From: Chitinophagales bacterium
GTDB lineage: Bacteria > Bacteroidota > Bacteroidia > Chitinophagales > Chitinophagaceae
Direction: 5' to 3'
Length of the DNA stretch: 64,000 bases
Assembly (NCBI GenBank): GCA_017303835.1
Contig: JAFLBI010000001.1
Span: 1,984,001 to 2,048,000, forward strand
Position 1 is the stretch's first letter. Every line of letters starts with the position of its first letter. The notes under the pieces are model-generated. The model did not search any database, was not told the DNA's origin, and saw only the letters and a program-made list of their open reading frames with translations. A program made the translations under genes and the position numbers. Below are positions 8,270-17,258 of this stretch, in pieces.

Positions 8270-11161
8270 TTACTGGATAATGAGTTTGGTTGTTTTGCTT
8301 TGTCCGTTCACACGCATCTCAATAACATAGAATCCATTTGTAGGCTTCTTAGAAAGCGCTTGCAGGTTAAGAGATTGCTGATACACACCTTTATTTCTTC
8401 TACCGTTGAATAATTGCGCAATTCTGTTGCCTTGCATATCAGTGAGGTATAAACCTACCTGTGCATTCAGTGGCAGTGTATAAGTAATCGTACCTGTTTG
8501 ACGCAATGGGTTGGGACCAAGTTCCAGTTTTACTTCATTCATCCAAACAGGCTGAGTTGGTGTAATGGCGGTTGTAACTGCACCGCGCACATCTTTATTG
8601 GTATAAATATGGTATTCGGCTGGCGCTAATGAAACGTTTTGTGCACCACCTGCAGCTGTAATCGTAGTGCCTGTTAAATAACTATACCAAGTGCCTGCTG
8701 TGGGGAAGTTTACAGAACTGGTAGTAGCTGTTACACCAAAATTGCCCACTACGACAATCACTAATGAATCGCTGTTGATGGTCATGGTCTTAAATGCACC
8801 ACTGAAATTCTGGCTTACACTATTGCTCGTGAATGTGGTAAAGTAATTAGGTGTTCTACGCAAGCGGAATAACTCTCTGTACACATTATACAATGCTGCG
8901 CGATTGGTTTCCGTACGATAGTTCCACAAGACAGGCTTGGGTGCAGTGCGGCAATCATTGTTGATGCTGCCATTCTCGCAACGGTTGATGGATTGATCAT
9001 AACCCAGCTCACCAAATTGCCACATCAATTTCGGACCAGGCATCATAGCCCAGAATGCAGCAGCCATTTCTGCACGCTTCAATGCAACTGGTAAGGTATT
9101 TACTAAATGGCCGGTATTGCTGGTAGATCCATTTTGCAATGCATCGAAGATGATCCGTTCTTCATCATGACTCTCCATATAGGTCATCAAGTGTGGTTGC
9201 GACCAACCTCTGCGTGTATGCAAGCCCCAATCGAAATTGCTATTACCAAGATTGGTTGCTTTCACGGCTTCGCGGAAAGCAAAATTGCTATTACCCCAAA
9301 GCAACATACCGTAATTCGCTAGTTGCGTTTCTTCGTCGTTATTAGCAAAATGCTCTAGTATGCAATAGCTGCCGGGCAGAACTGCTTGCATAGAATCGTA
9401 GATACGCTTCCATGTATTGATGCGCGTGATATCTGTATTACCCCATGCATTTACATCATTAGGGTTATTCGTCTGTGTAAAGCCTTTTGACAAATCCCAC
9501 CGGAAACCATCAATCTTATAATTCACCAGCCAGTGACGCACCACACGTGCGACAAAATCTTTCGTGGCTTGTGAATCGTGGTTCATATCATAGCCAACAT
9601 TGAATGGGTGTTTGGCGTCTGGATTAAACCATGGATTATTAGTAGCAGGTTTATTGTTGGCACCATCCCAGTAGAGTTGCACCATGGGTGATTGACCAAA
9701 AGAATGATTCAATACCATATCCATGATCACTGCAATACCTTGTTTGTGGCACTCATCAATAAATTGACGCAAAGCATTCTCTGTACCATACATTTTATCC
9801 GGCGCGAAATAGAAACTTGGATTATAGCCCCAGCTATTATTGCCTTCAAACTCATTGAAAGGCATTACATGGATAGCGTTGATACCAAGGCGTTTCAGAT
9901 AAGTAAGTGTATCGCGCAGCACATTCCAGTTTTGCGCAGCAATAAAGTCGCGCACCAATAATTCGTATACCAATAAGTTACGTTTATCGGGTCTGGTGAA
10001 ATTAGGCACCTGCCAGTTGTATGCAGGCTTGGCTGTTTGCAGCACACTTACAATACCGGTTGTTTTGCCGGTTGGATAGGCTTTGAGTGATGGATAATTG
10101 CTGGAAGGGATGAAAGGATCGTTGAATGGATCCAATACTTTTTCTGTGTTATAATCTGCTACACGCAGCGTTCCATCCACCAAATATTGGTAAGCATATT
10201 CTGTACCGGGTGTAAGACCTGTAATGCGCAGCCAATGGCGATTACCGTCTTCTGTTCTGTTCATCTGATAATTCAATCCGGCAGTCCAGTTATTAAAATC
10301 GCCCAGCACCATCACACTTGATTTACCTGGTGCATAGAGTACAAGCACTGCAGAAGTATCTCCTGGCTGATAATTAATTCCATCCTTCACACCGGCAGGC
10401 AATGGCGCTACATTCACTGCAGCAGATACAAAAAAGTTAAGTGTATCGCGCACTGTTGTACTGCCGGCAACTGCTTCTGCAATAATTTGCTGATTACCTG
10501 CTGCAGTAATATTTGTGCTGGCTGTAATGGTTGTTGCTGCATTCTGTGTTGCTACCTGTGTACCATTGAAGAGAATGCGCAAATTCGCAGATTCACTTGC
10601 TTTAGCATTGATATTAATGCTTTCACCAATGGTCTTTGTAATGGGCTCTGGTGTTGGTGTAAATAAAGGTTGTCTGAATGGTTCATCAATGCGTACTGCA
10701 GCTGATGAAGTGTACACAGGCACATACATGTCTGAACCATCTGTATTTCTTTGCACCTTATTGCCATCTCCGCTGCGGAAGAGAATAGAGATTTTAGTGA
10801 TGCGCTCTGTAGCATCTGTAATGCCAAAAAACGTACGTAAACCACCTGTAATCGTGTACTTCCATTGATTATTACCCAATGAACTACACTGCGCTTGCGT
10901 ATTGGTTGTACCCCAAGTGAATTTTACATATTTCCAATCAGAAGCACTCGTGCTTTTTGTGGTGATAACACCAATATGCACATAGACATCTGTAAGTGGT
11001 GAATGCCCGCGAAGACCTTGATTACCTTTAGTTGCATCACAAGTGATCTCAACTGTGTTTGACGATTCTGTTATAAAAGATGGCGACCAGGTCAATAGCT
11101 GAGTATTGCCCCTGAGCACTGCAAAAAGCAGTGTGCTTAACAAGATAATTCGGATGGCCAC
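8270..11161 (-). CDS. Secreted GH13 alpha-amylase family enzyme with T9SS sorting domain
   Basis: About 963 residues. In order: signal peptide, a beta-sandwich resembling starch-binding modules (about 20-160), a CBM48-like early-set domain (LGDFNNW, about 285-340), a GH13 catalytic barrel with conserved regions DMVLNH, DGFRWD (nucleophile Asp about 556), ILEHF (acid/base Glu about 603) and SHDEE (Asp about 666), and a type A C-terminal sorting domain (about 885-963, ending KTTKLIIQ) for T9SS export to the cell surface. It should cleave alpha-1,4-glucans outside the cell for the SusCD system downstream. No ATG is available: I prefer GTG at 11161, which gives a clean signal peptide (VAIRIILLSTLLFAVL). 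An in-frame TTG at 11194 would put a LacI-type operator (11177-11188) inside the gene and overlap a second operator. Confidence 0.9.
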   Translation of the reverse strand: MAIRIILLSTLLFAVLRGNTQLLTWSPSFITESSNTVEITCDATKGNQGLRGHSPLTDVYVHIGVITTKSTSASDWKYVKFTWGTTNTQAQCSSLGNNQWKYTITGGLRTFFGITDATERITKISILFRSGDGNKVQRNTDGSDMYVPVYTSSAAVRIDEPFRQPLFTPTPEPITKTIGESININAKASESANLRILFNGTQVATQNAATTITASTNITAAGNQQIIAEAVAGSTTVRDTLNFFVSAAVNVAPLPAGVKDGINYQPGDTSAVLVLYAPGKSSVMVLGDFNNWTAGLNYQMNRTEDGNRHWLRITGLTPGTEYAYQYLVDGTLRVADYNTEKVLDPFNDPFIPSSNYPSLKAYPTGKTTGIVSVLQTAKPAYNWQVPNFTRPDKRNLLVYELLVRDFIAAQNWNVLRDTLTYLKRLGINAIHVMPFNEFEGNNSWGYNPSFYFAPDKMYGTENALRQFIDECHKQGIAVIMDMVLNHSFGQSPMVQLYWDGANNKPATNNPWFNPDAKHPFNVGYDMNHDSQATKDFVARVVRHWLVNYKIDGFRWDLSKGFTQTNNPNDVNAWGNTDITRINTWKRIYDSMQAVLPGSYCILEHFANNDEETQLANYGMLLWGNSNFAFREAVKATNLGNSNFDWGLHTRRGWSQPHLMTYMESHDEERIIFDALQNGSTSNTGHLVNTLPVALKRAEMAAAFWAMMPGPKLMWQFGELGYDQSINRCENGSINNDCRTAPKPVLWNYRTETNRAALYNVYRELFRLRRTPNYFTTFTSNSVSQNFSGAFKTMTINSDSLVIVVVGNFGVTATTSSVNFPTAGTWYSYLTGTTITAAGGAQNVSLAPAEYHIYTNKDVRGAVTTAITPTQPVWMNEVKLELGPNPLRQTGTITYTLPLNAQVGLYLTDMQGNRIAQLFNGRRNKGVYQQSLNLQALSKKPTNGFYVIEMRVNGQSKTTKLIIQ

Positions 11162-11176
11162 TACAATCGTTTTACT

Positions 11177-11188
11177 GCAATCGTTTGC
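11177..11188. promoter_or_regulatory. LacI-type operator upstream of the amylase gene
   Basis: GCAATCGTTTGC, a near-palindrome typical of LacI/GalR-family operators with the central CG. It lies 16 bp before the preferred GTG start of the amylase at 11161, a position where a repressor would block transcription or early elongation. The same core recurs at 11301-11312, 27175-27186 (reverse orientation) and as a perfect palindrome at 39985-39998 upstream of the lacI-type gene. Confidence 0.6.
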
Positions 11189-11192
11189 GAAC

Positions 11193-11213
11193 AATGTGTA
11201 ATTTTAACACATT
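11193..11213. promoter_or_regulatory. Inverted-repeat operator, GTGTANTTTTNACAC family, copy 1
   Basis: Perfect inverted repeat AATGTGT-N7-ACACATT; its 15-bp core GTGTAATTTTAACAC is at 11196-11210. It lies in the divergent promoter region between the amylase and the sugar transporter. The core matches two other sites (11226-11240 and 41832-41846), the latter beside a Nudix-type regulator gene, so it is probably that regulator's binding site. Confidence 0.6.
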
Positions 11214-11223
11214 ACCATACAAA

Positions 11224-11243
11224 TATGTGTATTTTTTACACAT
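11224..11243. promoter_or_regulatory. Inverted-repeat operator, GTGTANTTTTNACAC family, copy 2
   Basis: Perfect inverted repeat ATGTGTA-N5-TACACAT; core GTGTATTTTTTACAC at 11226-11240. It is centred 30 bp from copy 1, about three helical turns, so two dimers could bind the same DNA face. It lies in the amylase/transporter divergent region. Confidence 0.6.
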
Positions 11244-11300
11244 CACCAAAAAAACTTTCAACCTTTCCGACACATATCTTAAACAAAGCCTCAACAGATT

Positions 11301-11312
11301 GCAATCGTTTGC
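11301..11312. promoter_or_regulatory. LacI-type operator upstream of the transporter gene
   Basis: GCAATCGTTTGC, part of the longer near-palindrome TTGCAATCGTTTGCAA at 11299-11314. It is about 85 bp before the transporter ATG at 11395, within its probable promoter region. Paired with the 11177-11188 site it flanks both GTGTANTTTTNACAC operators, an arrangement that would allow LacI-type looping. Confidence 0.6.
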
Positions 11313-11394
11313 AAAAAGAAAGCGGGTAAACCTGCTCCCCAATTGAGTTTTGGCAGCTAATTTTAAACCATACCCTCTTAAACGATTGATTGCT

Positions 11395-12729
11395 ATGCAG
11401 TTTCAGAAACCAAAGCTGAGCTTTCTCCAGATCATCAACATGAATGTGGGCTTTTTCGGTATTCAGTACAGCTTCGGTTTACAACAAAGTGCGGTAAATC
11501 CTATTTATGATATGTTAGGCGCCAGACCGGATGAGATCCCCCTGCTCAATCTGGCTGGCCCCGTTACGGGACTCCTCATCCAACCCATTATTGGTGCCAT
11601 GAGTGATAAGACATGGCATCCCCGTTGGGGAAGGCGCAAGCCCTATTTCTTTATCGGTGCACTCTTATGCAGCCTCTGTTTGTTTATCTACCCCTTTAGC
11701 AGCAGCTTATGGATGGCAGTAGGCTTACTCTGGGTTTTGGATGCGGCGAACAACACTGCTATGGAGCCTTATCGAGCATTTATTGCAGATAAACTTCCGC
11801 CAGAACAAATGGCCACGGGCTTTTTATCACAAAGTTTTTTTACAGGACTCGGTATCACACTAGCTAATGTGTCTTTATTCATCTTCCAGAAAAATATCAC
11901 TGGTAGCCTGGGCGCTATTCCTTATTGGGTATTCGGCTCCTTTTTCCTTGGTTCTGTTTGTTCCATCGCATCGGTTAGTTGGAGCATGGCCAAAACGCCG
12001 GAAATACCACCCACGTCAGAAGAACTGGCTGAATTGCAAAAAGAAAAGCTCAGCATTCTTACACCCTTTAAAGAAATTCCGTCAGCTATTATGGATATGC
12101 CAAAAGTGATGTGGCAATTGGCTTTGGTATATCTTTTTCAGTGGTATGCACTCTTTTGCTATTGGCAGAATGCTGCTAAGAGTATTGCACAATCTGCCTG
12201 GAAGACCAATAATTATCAGCAAAACCCTTTGTACGATGAAGCTGTGGGCTGGACAGGCCTCGTAAATGGCTGGTACAATATTGTTACTTTTCTCTCCGCA
12301 TTTGCGCTTGTAGGACTTGCGAAAAAATACAGCCCTAAATCAGTACACATCATTTGCCTGATCTTGGCTGGTGCTGGCTTATTAATCTTTCCGCATATTG
12401 AAGACAAATATCTTTTCTTCATTCCTATGACGGGCTTTGGTATTGCTTGGGCAAGTATGATGGGTATTCCTTACTTAATGGTTGTAGGCAATATTCCTAA
12501 AGAACGCTATGGCGTATACATGGGTATCATCAACATGATGATTGTGATTCCGATGATTTTGCAAAACATCAGCTTTGGCTATATACTCAAACATTTTCTA
12601 AACAATGATCCGGGCAAAGCCATTTCCTTTGCTGGTGTTTTCTTACTGCTGGCAGCAATGGCAACTACCCTGATTAAATCAGCAAAGCCAACTGACAGCG
12701 TTCAAATGCCGATGGGTGGCGGACATTAA
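11395..12729 (+). CDS. GPH/SLC45-like major facilitator sugar transporter, probable sucrose/alpha-glucoside symporter
   Basis: A 444-residue integral membrane protein with about 12 hydrophobic helices. The loop after helix 2, GAMSDKTWHPRWGRRKPYFFIGA, is the GPH/sucrose-transporter signature (D-x-GRR-x-P). I chose ATG 11395 (MQFQKPKLSF) because the in-frame TTG at 11350 adds 15 unlikely residues. It heads an operon with a fructokinase (10 bp gap) and an amylosucrase. That context favours proton-coupled uptake of sucrose or a related disaccharide across the inner membrane. Maltose or maltodextrin is the main alternative given the neighbouring amylase. The promoter region carries both operator types described at 11177-11312. 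Confidence 0.88.
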   Translation: MQFQKPKLSFLQIINMNVGFFGIQYSFGLQQSAVNPIYDMLGARPDEIPLLNLAGPVTGLLIQPIIGAMSDKTWHPRWGRRKPYFFIGALLCSLCLFIYPFSSSLWMAVGLLWVLDAANNTAMEPYRAFIADKLPPEQMATGFLSQSFFTGLGITLANVSLFIFQKNITGSLGAIPYWVFGSFFLGSVCSIASVSWSMAKTPEIPPTSEELAELQKEKLSILTPFKEIPSAIMDMPKVMWQLALVYLFQWYALFCYWQNAAKSIAQSAWKTNNYQQNPLYDEAVGWTGLVNGWYNIVTFLSAFALVGLAKKYSPKSVHIICLILAGAGLLIFPHIEDKYLFFIPMTGFGIAWASMMGIPYLMVVGNIPKERYGVYMGIINMMIVIPMILQNISFGYILKHFLNNDPGKAISFAGVFLLLAAMATTLIKSAKPTDSVQMPMGGGH

Positions 12730-12739
12730 ACTGAATCTG

Positions 12740-13693
12740 ATGGAACAGATACTTTGCATTGGTGAAGCATTAATCGATATGATTTGCACAGACAAGGGCA
12801 GCACTTTGTCTGCAGGACAACATTTTCTCAAAAAAACAGGCGGTGCTCCAACCAATGTTGCTGCAGCTATTGCCGCACTGGGCGGAAAAGTATCGCTAAG
12901 TGCAAAAGTGGGCAAAGATCCTTTCGGTACACAGTTGATTGAAGTCATGGAAGAATTTGGTGTAGACACACAATGGATGCTCCGCGATGAGCATCACTTC
13001 ACCACACTTGCATTTGTATCCTTGATGGAAAATGGTGAGAGAGATTTTGTTTTTAGCCGCGGTGCTGATGGACAACTGAGTGTACAAGACATCAAAGCTA
13101 TTGATGTACATAATTACGGCATTGTTCATTTTGGTTCTGCTACCGGATTCTTACCCGGACCTCTACAAGATGCATACAGTGCTTTATTAAAGCAATCATT
13201 GAAAGCGGGCAGATTCATCAGTTTTGATCCTAATTATCGACATCTCTTATTCAAAGACAATATAGATGCATTCGTACAGCATTCCTGGTATTTTCTGGAA
13301 GCATGTGATTTCTTCAAAGTAAGTGATGAAGAAGCTTTGTTACTAACGAAAGCGAAAACTGTTGATGAAGCCGCTGCAATTTTTTTACAGCGTACCAATG
13401 CAGTATTTGCAATTACACTGGGAAAAGATGGTACTATGATGGGCTACCAAAATCAAACAGTACAAATTCCCAGTATCCCTGTCAAGCCGGTTGATACAAC
13501 AGGCGCTGGCGATGCATTTGTTGGTGCACTGCTTTATCAGCTGAGCCAACACAATATTGCTGAAATGAAATCACTCAGTAAGGAACAATGGGCAAGCTAT
13601 ATGCAACAGGGCAATAAAGCTGGCGCGCGTACTTGTGAGTATATGGGCGCAATGGAAGCATTTAAATTTTTAAGCAACGATATTTTCAAATAG
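12740..13693 (+). CDS. PfkB-family fructokinase
   Basis: A 317-residue cytosolic sugar kinase. N-terminal ILCIGEALIDMI and KKTGGAPTNVAAAIAALGG (about 30-48) are the substrate-binding PfkB signature 1. DTTGAGDAFVGALLYQL near 255-272 is signature 2 with the catalytic Asp (GAGD). The similarity is strongest to fructokinases, which phosphorylate fructose to fructose 6-phosphate. Fructose is the leaving product of the amylosucrase encoded 6 bp downstream, so context and family agree. I chose ATG 12740; the in-frame GTG at 12716 lies inside the transporter gene. Confidence 0.9.
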   Translation: MEQILCIGEALIDMICTDKGSTLSAGQHFLKKTGGAPTNVAAAIAALGGKVSLSAKVGKDPFGTQLIEVMEEFGVDTQWMLRDEHHFTTLAFVSLMENGERDFVFSRGADGQLSVQDIKAIDVHNYGIVHFGSATGFLPGPLQDAYSALLKQSLKAGRFISFDPNYRHLLFKDNIDAFVQHSWYFLEACDFFKVSDEEALLLTKAKTVDEAAAIFLQRTNAVFAITLGKDGTMMGYQNQTVQIPSIPVKPVDTTGAGDAFVGALLYQLSQHNIAEMKSLSKEQWASYMQQGNKAGARTCEYMGAMEAFKFLSNDIFK

Positions 13694-13699
13694 TTCATC

Positions 13700-15619
13700 A
13701 TGTCTTTGCAAAAGGTTTCTTCACTGCTGGCAGAAAGCAAAACTGAAAAAGCATTTGCTGACAGATTATATGCAGCTGCATTAACACTGGAAAGATTGTT
13801 CCAGCAATTGTATCAGGGGCATCCTGCAGCAGAAGCTGCTTATGAAGGGCTGCTGAAAACAATCATACAAGCACATCAACAACGATCCAAAAAATTACAG
13901 GCTTACGATCAGGAGAAAGCTGCCAAAACGCATTGGTATCTCTCCAATGAAATTGCAGGTATGAGCTTGTATGTAGATCGCTTTGCAGGTTCATTAAAAC
14001 AGATGCCTGAGAAGTTAGATTATCTGGAAGAGCTCGGCATTAATTTTCTGCACTTGATGCCCATCTTTGAGAGCCCTGCCAACGAAAGTGATGGCGGCTA
14101 TGCTGTTTCTGATTTCAGAAAAGTAGATGCACGCTTCGGTAATCTGAAAGACCTTGAATCGTTGGTAAGTAAAATGCACCAGCGTAAGATGTACCTCATG
14201 CTGGATATTGTGCTGAACCACACTTCGCATAAACACGCATGGGCGGAAAAAGCCAAAGCCGGTGATCCTTTCTACAAAGACTTTTTCTATTTCTATCAAG
14301 ACCGCAGATTGCCCGATCAGTTTGAACAAACCATGCCGGAGATTTTTCCGGAATCAGCGCCCGGCAGTTTCACCTATGTACCTCAATTGCAGGAATGGGT
14401 AATGACAGTCTTCCACAATTATCAGTGGGATTTAAACTATACCAATCCGCATGTGCTTGTAGCCATGCTGGATACAATTTTTTTCTACGCCAATCTGGGT
14501 GTAGATATTCTGCGCATTGATGCACCCGCATTTATCTGGAAGCGTTTGGGCACTACCTGTCAGAACCTTCCTGAAGCACATATCTTATTACGCATCATCA
14601 AATGCTGTGTGGCAATTGCAACACCGGGTATGGCTTTATTAGGAGAAGCCATCGTTGCACCTGCTGAAATCATGAGGTACTTTGGTACTGATGAGTTTGT
14701 TGCAAAAGAATGTGACTTTGCTTATAATGCAACACATATGGCCCTCCAATGGGATATGCTAGCCACAAAAGATACGCGCGTGATGTTGGCAGCACAAGAG
14801 CAGATATTGCGCAAACCATACGGCACCAGCTGGATTACCTATACACGTTGTCATGATGATATTGGTTTAGGCTACGACGATAGTATGATTGCTGTTGCGG
14901 GCTTTAATGCTTTTGAACACAGAAGATTTCTGAAAGACTATTTTTCCGGTAGCTATCAAGGTTCACCTGCATCAGGTGCTTTGTTCTCTGTAAATCCCAA
15001 AACCAATGATGCACGTATCAGCGGTACACTGGCTTCTTTGTGCGGTTTAGAGAAAGCGCTTGCATCGAATGATGCTGCGGCGATTGAAGATGCCATCAAT
15101 AAGATTTTATTGATGCAGGCACACAGTTTTTTCCTGGGCGGCATTCCGATGCTGTTCTACGGAGATGAAGTAGGCTACACCAATGACTACAGTTATTTGG
15201 AAGATGTGGGTAAGAGTTATGATAATCGTTGGATGCATCGCCCCATTATTGACTGGGAGAAAAATGCACGTAGACAACAAGCAGATACGATTGAAGCGCG
15301 CATTTTCAATGGCACAAAAAAGTTGTTACAAATCAGAAAGCAGTTAGCCATTATTGCTGACAGCAGTAATCTTACCTGGGTAACACCACACAATATTCAT
15401 GTGGCTACTTATGTGCGGAAATATGGAGATGAAAGGTTTTTTGGTGCCTTTAATTTCAATGATGCACCAGCCTACCTAACTTGGTATGCATTCAAGGAGC
15501 ATCAAGTACAGAGTAATAAACTCTTTGATCATTGGTCCGGACAAACCTATACCGTTGGTGATGACCGGGAACACCTCATCATTCCGTCACATGGTTTTTG
15601 TTTGCTGACGCCGGCTTAA
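13700..15619 (+). CDS. Amylosucrase (GH13 subfamily 4)
   Basis: A 639-residue protein without signal peptide, the usual length of Neisseria-type amylosucrase. It has the family's N-terminal helical region (1-80) and a GH13 barrel. DILRIDAPAFIWKRLGT holds the nucleophile Asp274, GEAIV the acid/base Glu316, and RCHDDIG the transition-state Asp386; DIVLNH and GDEVGYTNDYSY are also conserved. Amylosucrase uses sucrose to build an alpha-1,4-glucan and releases fructose; some relatives mainly hydrolyse sucrose, and sequence alone cannot separate these. It is the last gene of the transporter-fructokinase-amylosucrase operon. Its stop codon overlaps the convergent trehalase stop by 4 bp, and no terminator hairpin is evident there. 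Confidence 0.9.
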   Translation: MSLQKVSSLLAESKTEKAFADRLYAAALTLERLFQQLYQGHPAAEAAYEGLLKTIIQAHQQRSKKLQAYDQEKAAKTHWYLSNEIAGMSLYVDRFAGSLKQMPEKLDYLEELGINFLHLMPIFESPANESDGGYAVSDFRKVDARFGNLKDLESLVSKMHQRKMYLMLDIVLNHTSHKHAWAEKAKAGDPFYKDFFYFYQDRRLPDQFEQTMPEIFPESAPGSFTYVPQLQEWVMTVFHNYQWDLNYTNPHVLVAMLDTIFFYANLGVDILRIDAPAFIWKRLGTTCQNLPEAHILLRIIKCCVAIATPGMALLGEAIVAPAEIMRYFGTDEFVAKECDFAYNATHMALQWDMLATKDTRVMLAAQEQILRKPYGTSWITYTRCHDDIGLGYDDSMIAVAGFNAFEHRRFLKDYFSGSYQGSPASGALFSVNPKTNDARISGTLASLCGLEKALASNDAAAIEDAINKILLMQAHSFFLGGIPMLFYGDEVGYTNDYSYLEDVGKSYDNRWMHRPIIDWEKNARRQQADTIEARIFNGTKKLLQIRKQLAIIADSSNLTWVTPHNIHVATYVRKYGDERFFGAFNFNDAPAYLTWYAFKEHQVQSNKLFDHWSGQTYTVGDDREHLIIPSHGFCLLTPA

Positions 15620-17190
15620 TGTTTACCGTATAGACTGATGAGTTTGAGTAAAACGCCATTGGTCCAGCCAAAACCATCCTGACCGGGATACTCGCCGCCA
15701 CCGGCTTCCAATGTGGTATTCTCTACATTGTACTTCTCCATCATTTTTCCGGTACGTGCATATACATCAGTGTTTACCTGAATCCATCGCTTGGCAATGG
15801 TTTCAGCCAATTGGTTTTGCTGGTAATTCCGTAAGCCCTGTATGGTCATCCATTGCAATGGCGCCCAGCCATTGGGTGCATCCCATTGCTGTCCGCTATT
15901 GACCAAAGTGGTAACAACCCCACCAGATTTTAAAAATTCCTGCTCAATCACATGCGCAATTTTCGGTGCTTGTACATCTGTTGCAATCTGAAAGAAAAGT
16001 GGAGAAGCTCCGGCAATGGTTTTTCGTTCTGTTTGTTTTTTCTGACTAATACTATAATCATAATACCAACCCATTGACTCATTCCAGCAATAAAAGCGAA
16101 TAGCAGTTTTTCTTCTTAATGCTTTCTTATAATACACTTTTGCTTTATCTATTTGCTTAGCCTGTGCCGCAGCTTTAGCGAGCACAATTTCCAATTGATA
16201 CAGTAGTCCGTTTAAATCAACAGGTATAATATCCGTAGTTGCAATAGTACCAATCGTCTTGTTATCATTAAACCAGCGTGTGCTGAAATCCCAACCGCTT
16301 TCTGCACCACTGCGCAAATCTCGACAAACACGCTTGTATGTAGCTGTTTGATTGACAGCACCAACAAGTTTTGCCTGTGCTGTAGCTAACTCATGGTCTT
16401 CACGATAACTTTCTTGTCTTGGCTCATCTACTGCATCATAATACCGGTTCAGGATACTGCCATTGGGCATACGCACCACATGCTTGGTTGGTGCTGTCTG
16501 ATCCATCCAGTAAGCATATTCTTTTTCAAGCGCATGCTGGTATTTTGTATACACTTTTTCACCCTTATGTTTCGCCAATAAATCAACCATTAACGCAAAA
16601 AAAGGTGGCTGAGAGCGGGATAAATAATAAGATCGATTACCATTAGGCACATGCCCGTATGCTTTGATGAGATAAGCAAAATTGTCGACCATACTTTCAA
16701 TAGTTGCAAGCTCCCCACTTTCTTCCAAGCCCAGCATGGTAAAGTAAGAATCCCAATAGTAAATCTCTCTGAAGCGACCGCCGGGTACAATATACGCACC
16801 GGGTAATGGCAGCAAACTACTACCTACAACAGGCTTGTCGGCCTCTCTTTTAAGACTAGCCCAAAGATTTTTAATGTGCGTGGCCACATCTTTCTCAGGT
16901 TGCACATATTGTACTGTTTCAGGTGCAGCTGGAAGTGTGAAATTATCCGCTACAAATTGCTTGAGTGAGAATCCTGGCTTGCTTTTTTGCTTCTTATACG
17001 CTGCAACAATAGTTTCCGGTTTGCCCTTGGGTACACAATCCACAAAGGTTTTTCCATCGGGAAAAATGCGCTGTAGCTGAATATCTTTGAACAAAACACC
17101 ATATAACTGATCTGGTGTTTTCACCGGCTGCTGTGTCATAAAAGCAAAAGCAGTTATGATGGCTATCACAAGCAAAATATACTTTTTCAT
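15616..17190 (-). CDS. treA: Periplasmic trehalase (GH37)
   Basis: A 524-residue secreted enzyme (signal peptide about 1-20). Both trehalase signatures are present: PGGRFREIYYWDSYF (136-150) and QWDAPNGWAPLQW (435-447). The catalytic acid is in ESGWDFSTRW (Asp301) and the base in GGGEYPGQDGFGWTNG (Glu500). It hydrolyses alpha,alpha-trehalose to glucose in the periplasm. It is the last gene of a long minus-strand run that includes GH65, haloperoxidase-like and VCBS genes, 68 bp after the preceding gene. Nothing is missing relative to the family. Confidence 0.95.
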   Translation of the reverse strand: MKKYILLVIAIITAFAFMTQQPVKTPDQLYGVLFKDIQLQRIFPDGKTFVDCVPKGKPETIVAAYKKQKSKPGFSLKQFVADNFTLPAAPETVQYVQPEKDVATHIKNLWASLKREADKPVVGSSLLPLPGAYIVPGGRFREIYYWDSYFTMLGLEESGELATIESMVDNFAYLIKAYGHVPNGNRSYYLSRSQPPFFALMVDLLAKHKGEKVYTKYQHALEKEYAYWMDQTAPTKHVVRMPNGSILNRYYDAVDEPRQESYREDHELATAQAKLVGAVNQTATYKRVCRDLRSGAESGWDFSTRWFNDNKTIGTIATTDIIPVDLNGLLYQLEIVLAKAAAQAKQIDKAKVYYKKALRRKTAIRFYCWNESMGWYYDYSISQKKQTERKTIAGASPLFFQIATDVQAPKIAHVIEQEFLKSGGVVTTLVNSGQQWDAPNGWAPLQWMTIQGLRNYQQNQLAETIAKRWIQVNTDVYARTGKMMEKYNVENTTLEAGGGEYPGQDGFGWTNGVLLKLISLYGKH

Positions 17191-17258
17191 ATGCGAGTCT
17201 TGGCATACTAAAGTACAACATCATAACTGCTTTGCAGTAGAGTTCAATACCGAACTAT

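Noticed and set aside
17226..17256. Short palindromes ACTGC/GCAGT and AGTTC/GAACT between a haloperoxidase-like gene and trehalase
   Set aside because: Five-bp arms only and no U tract; too weak to call a terminator or operator.
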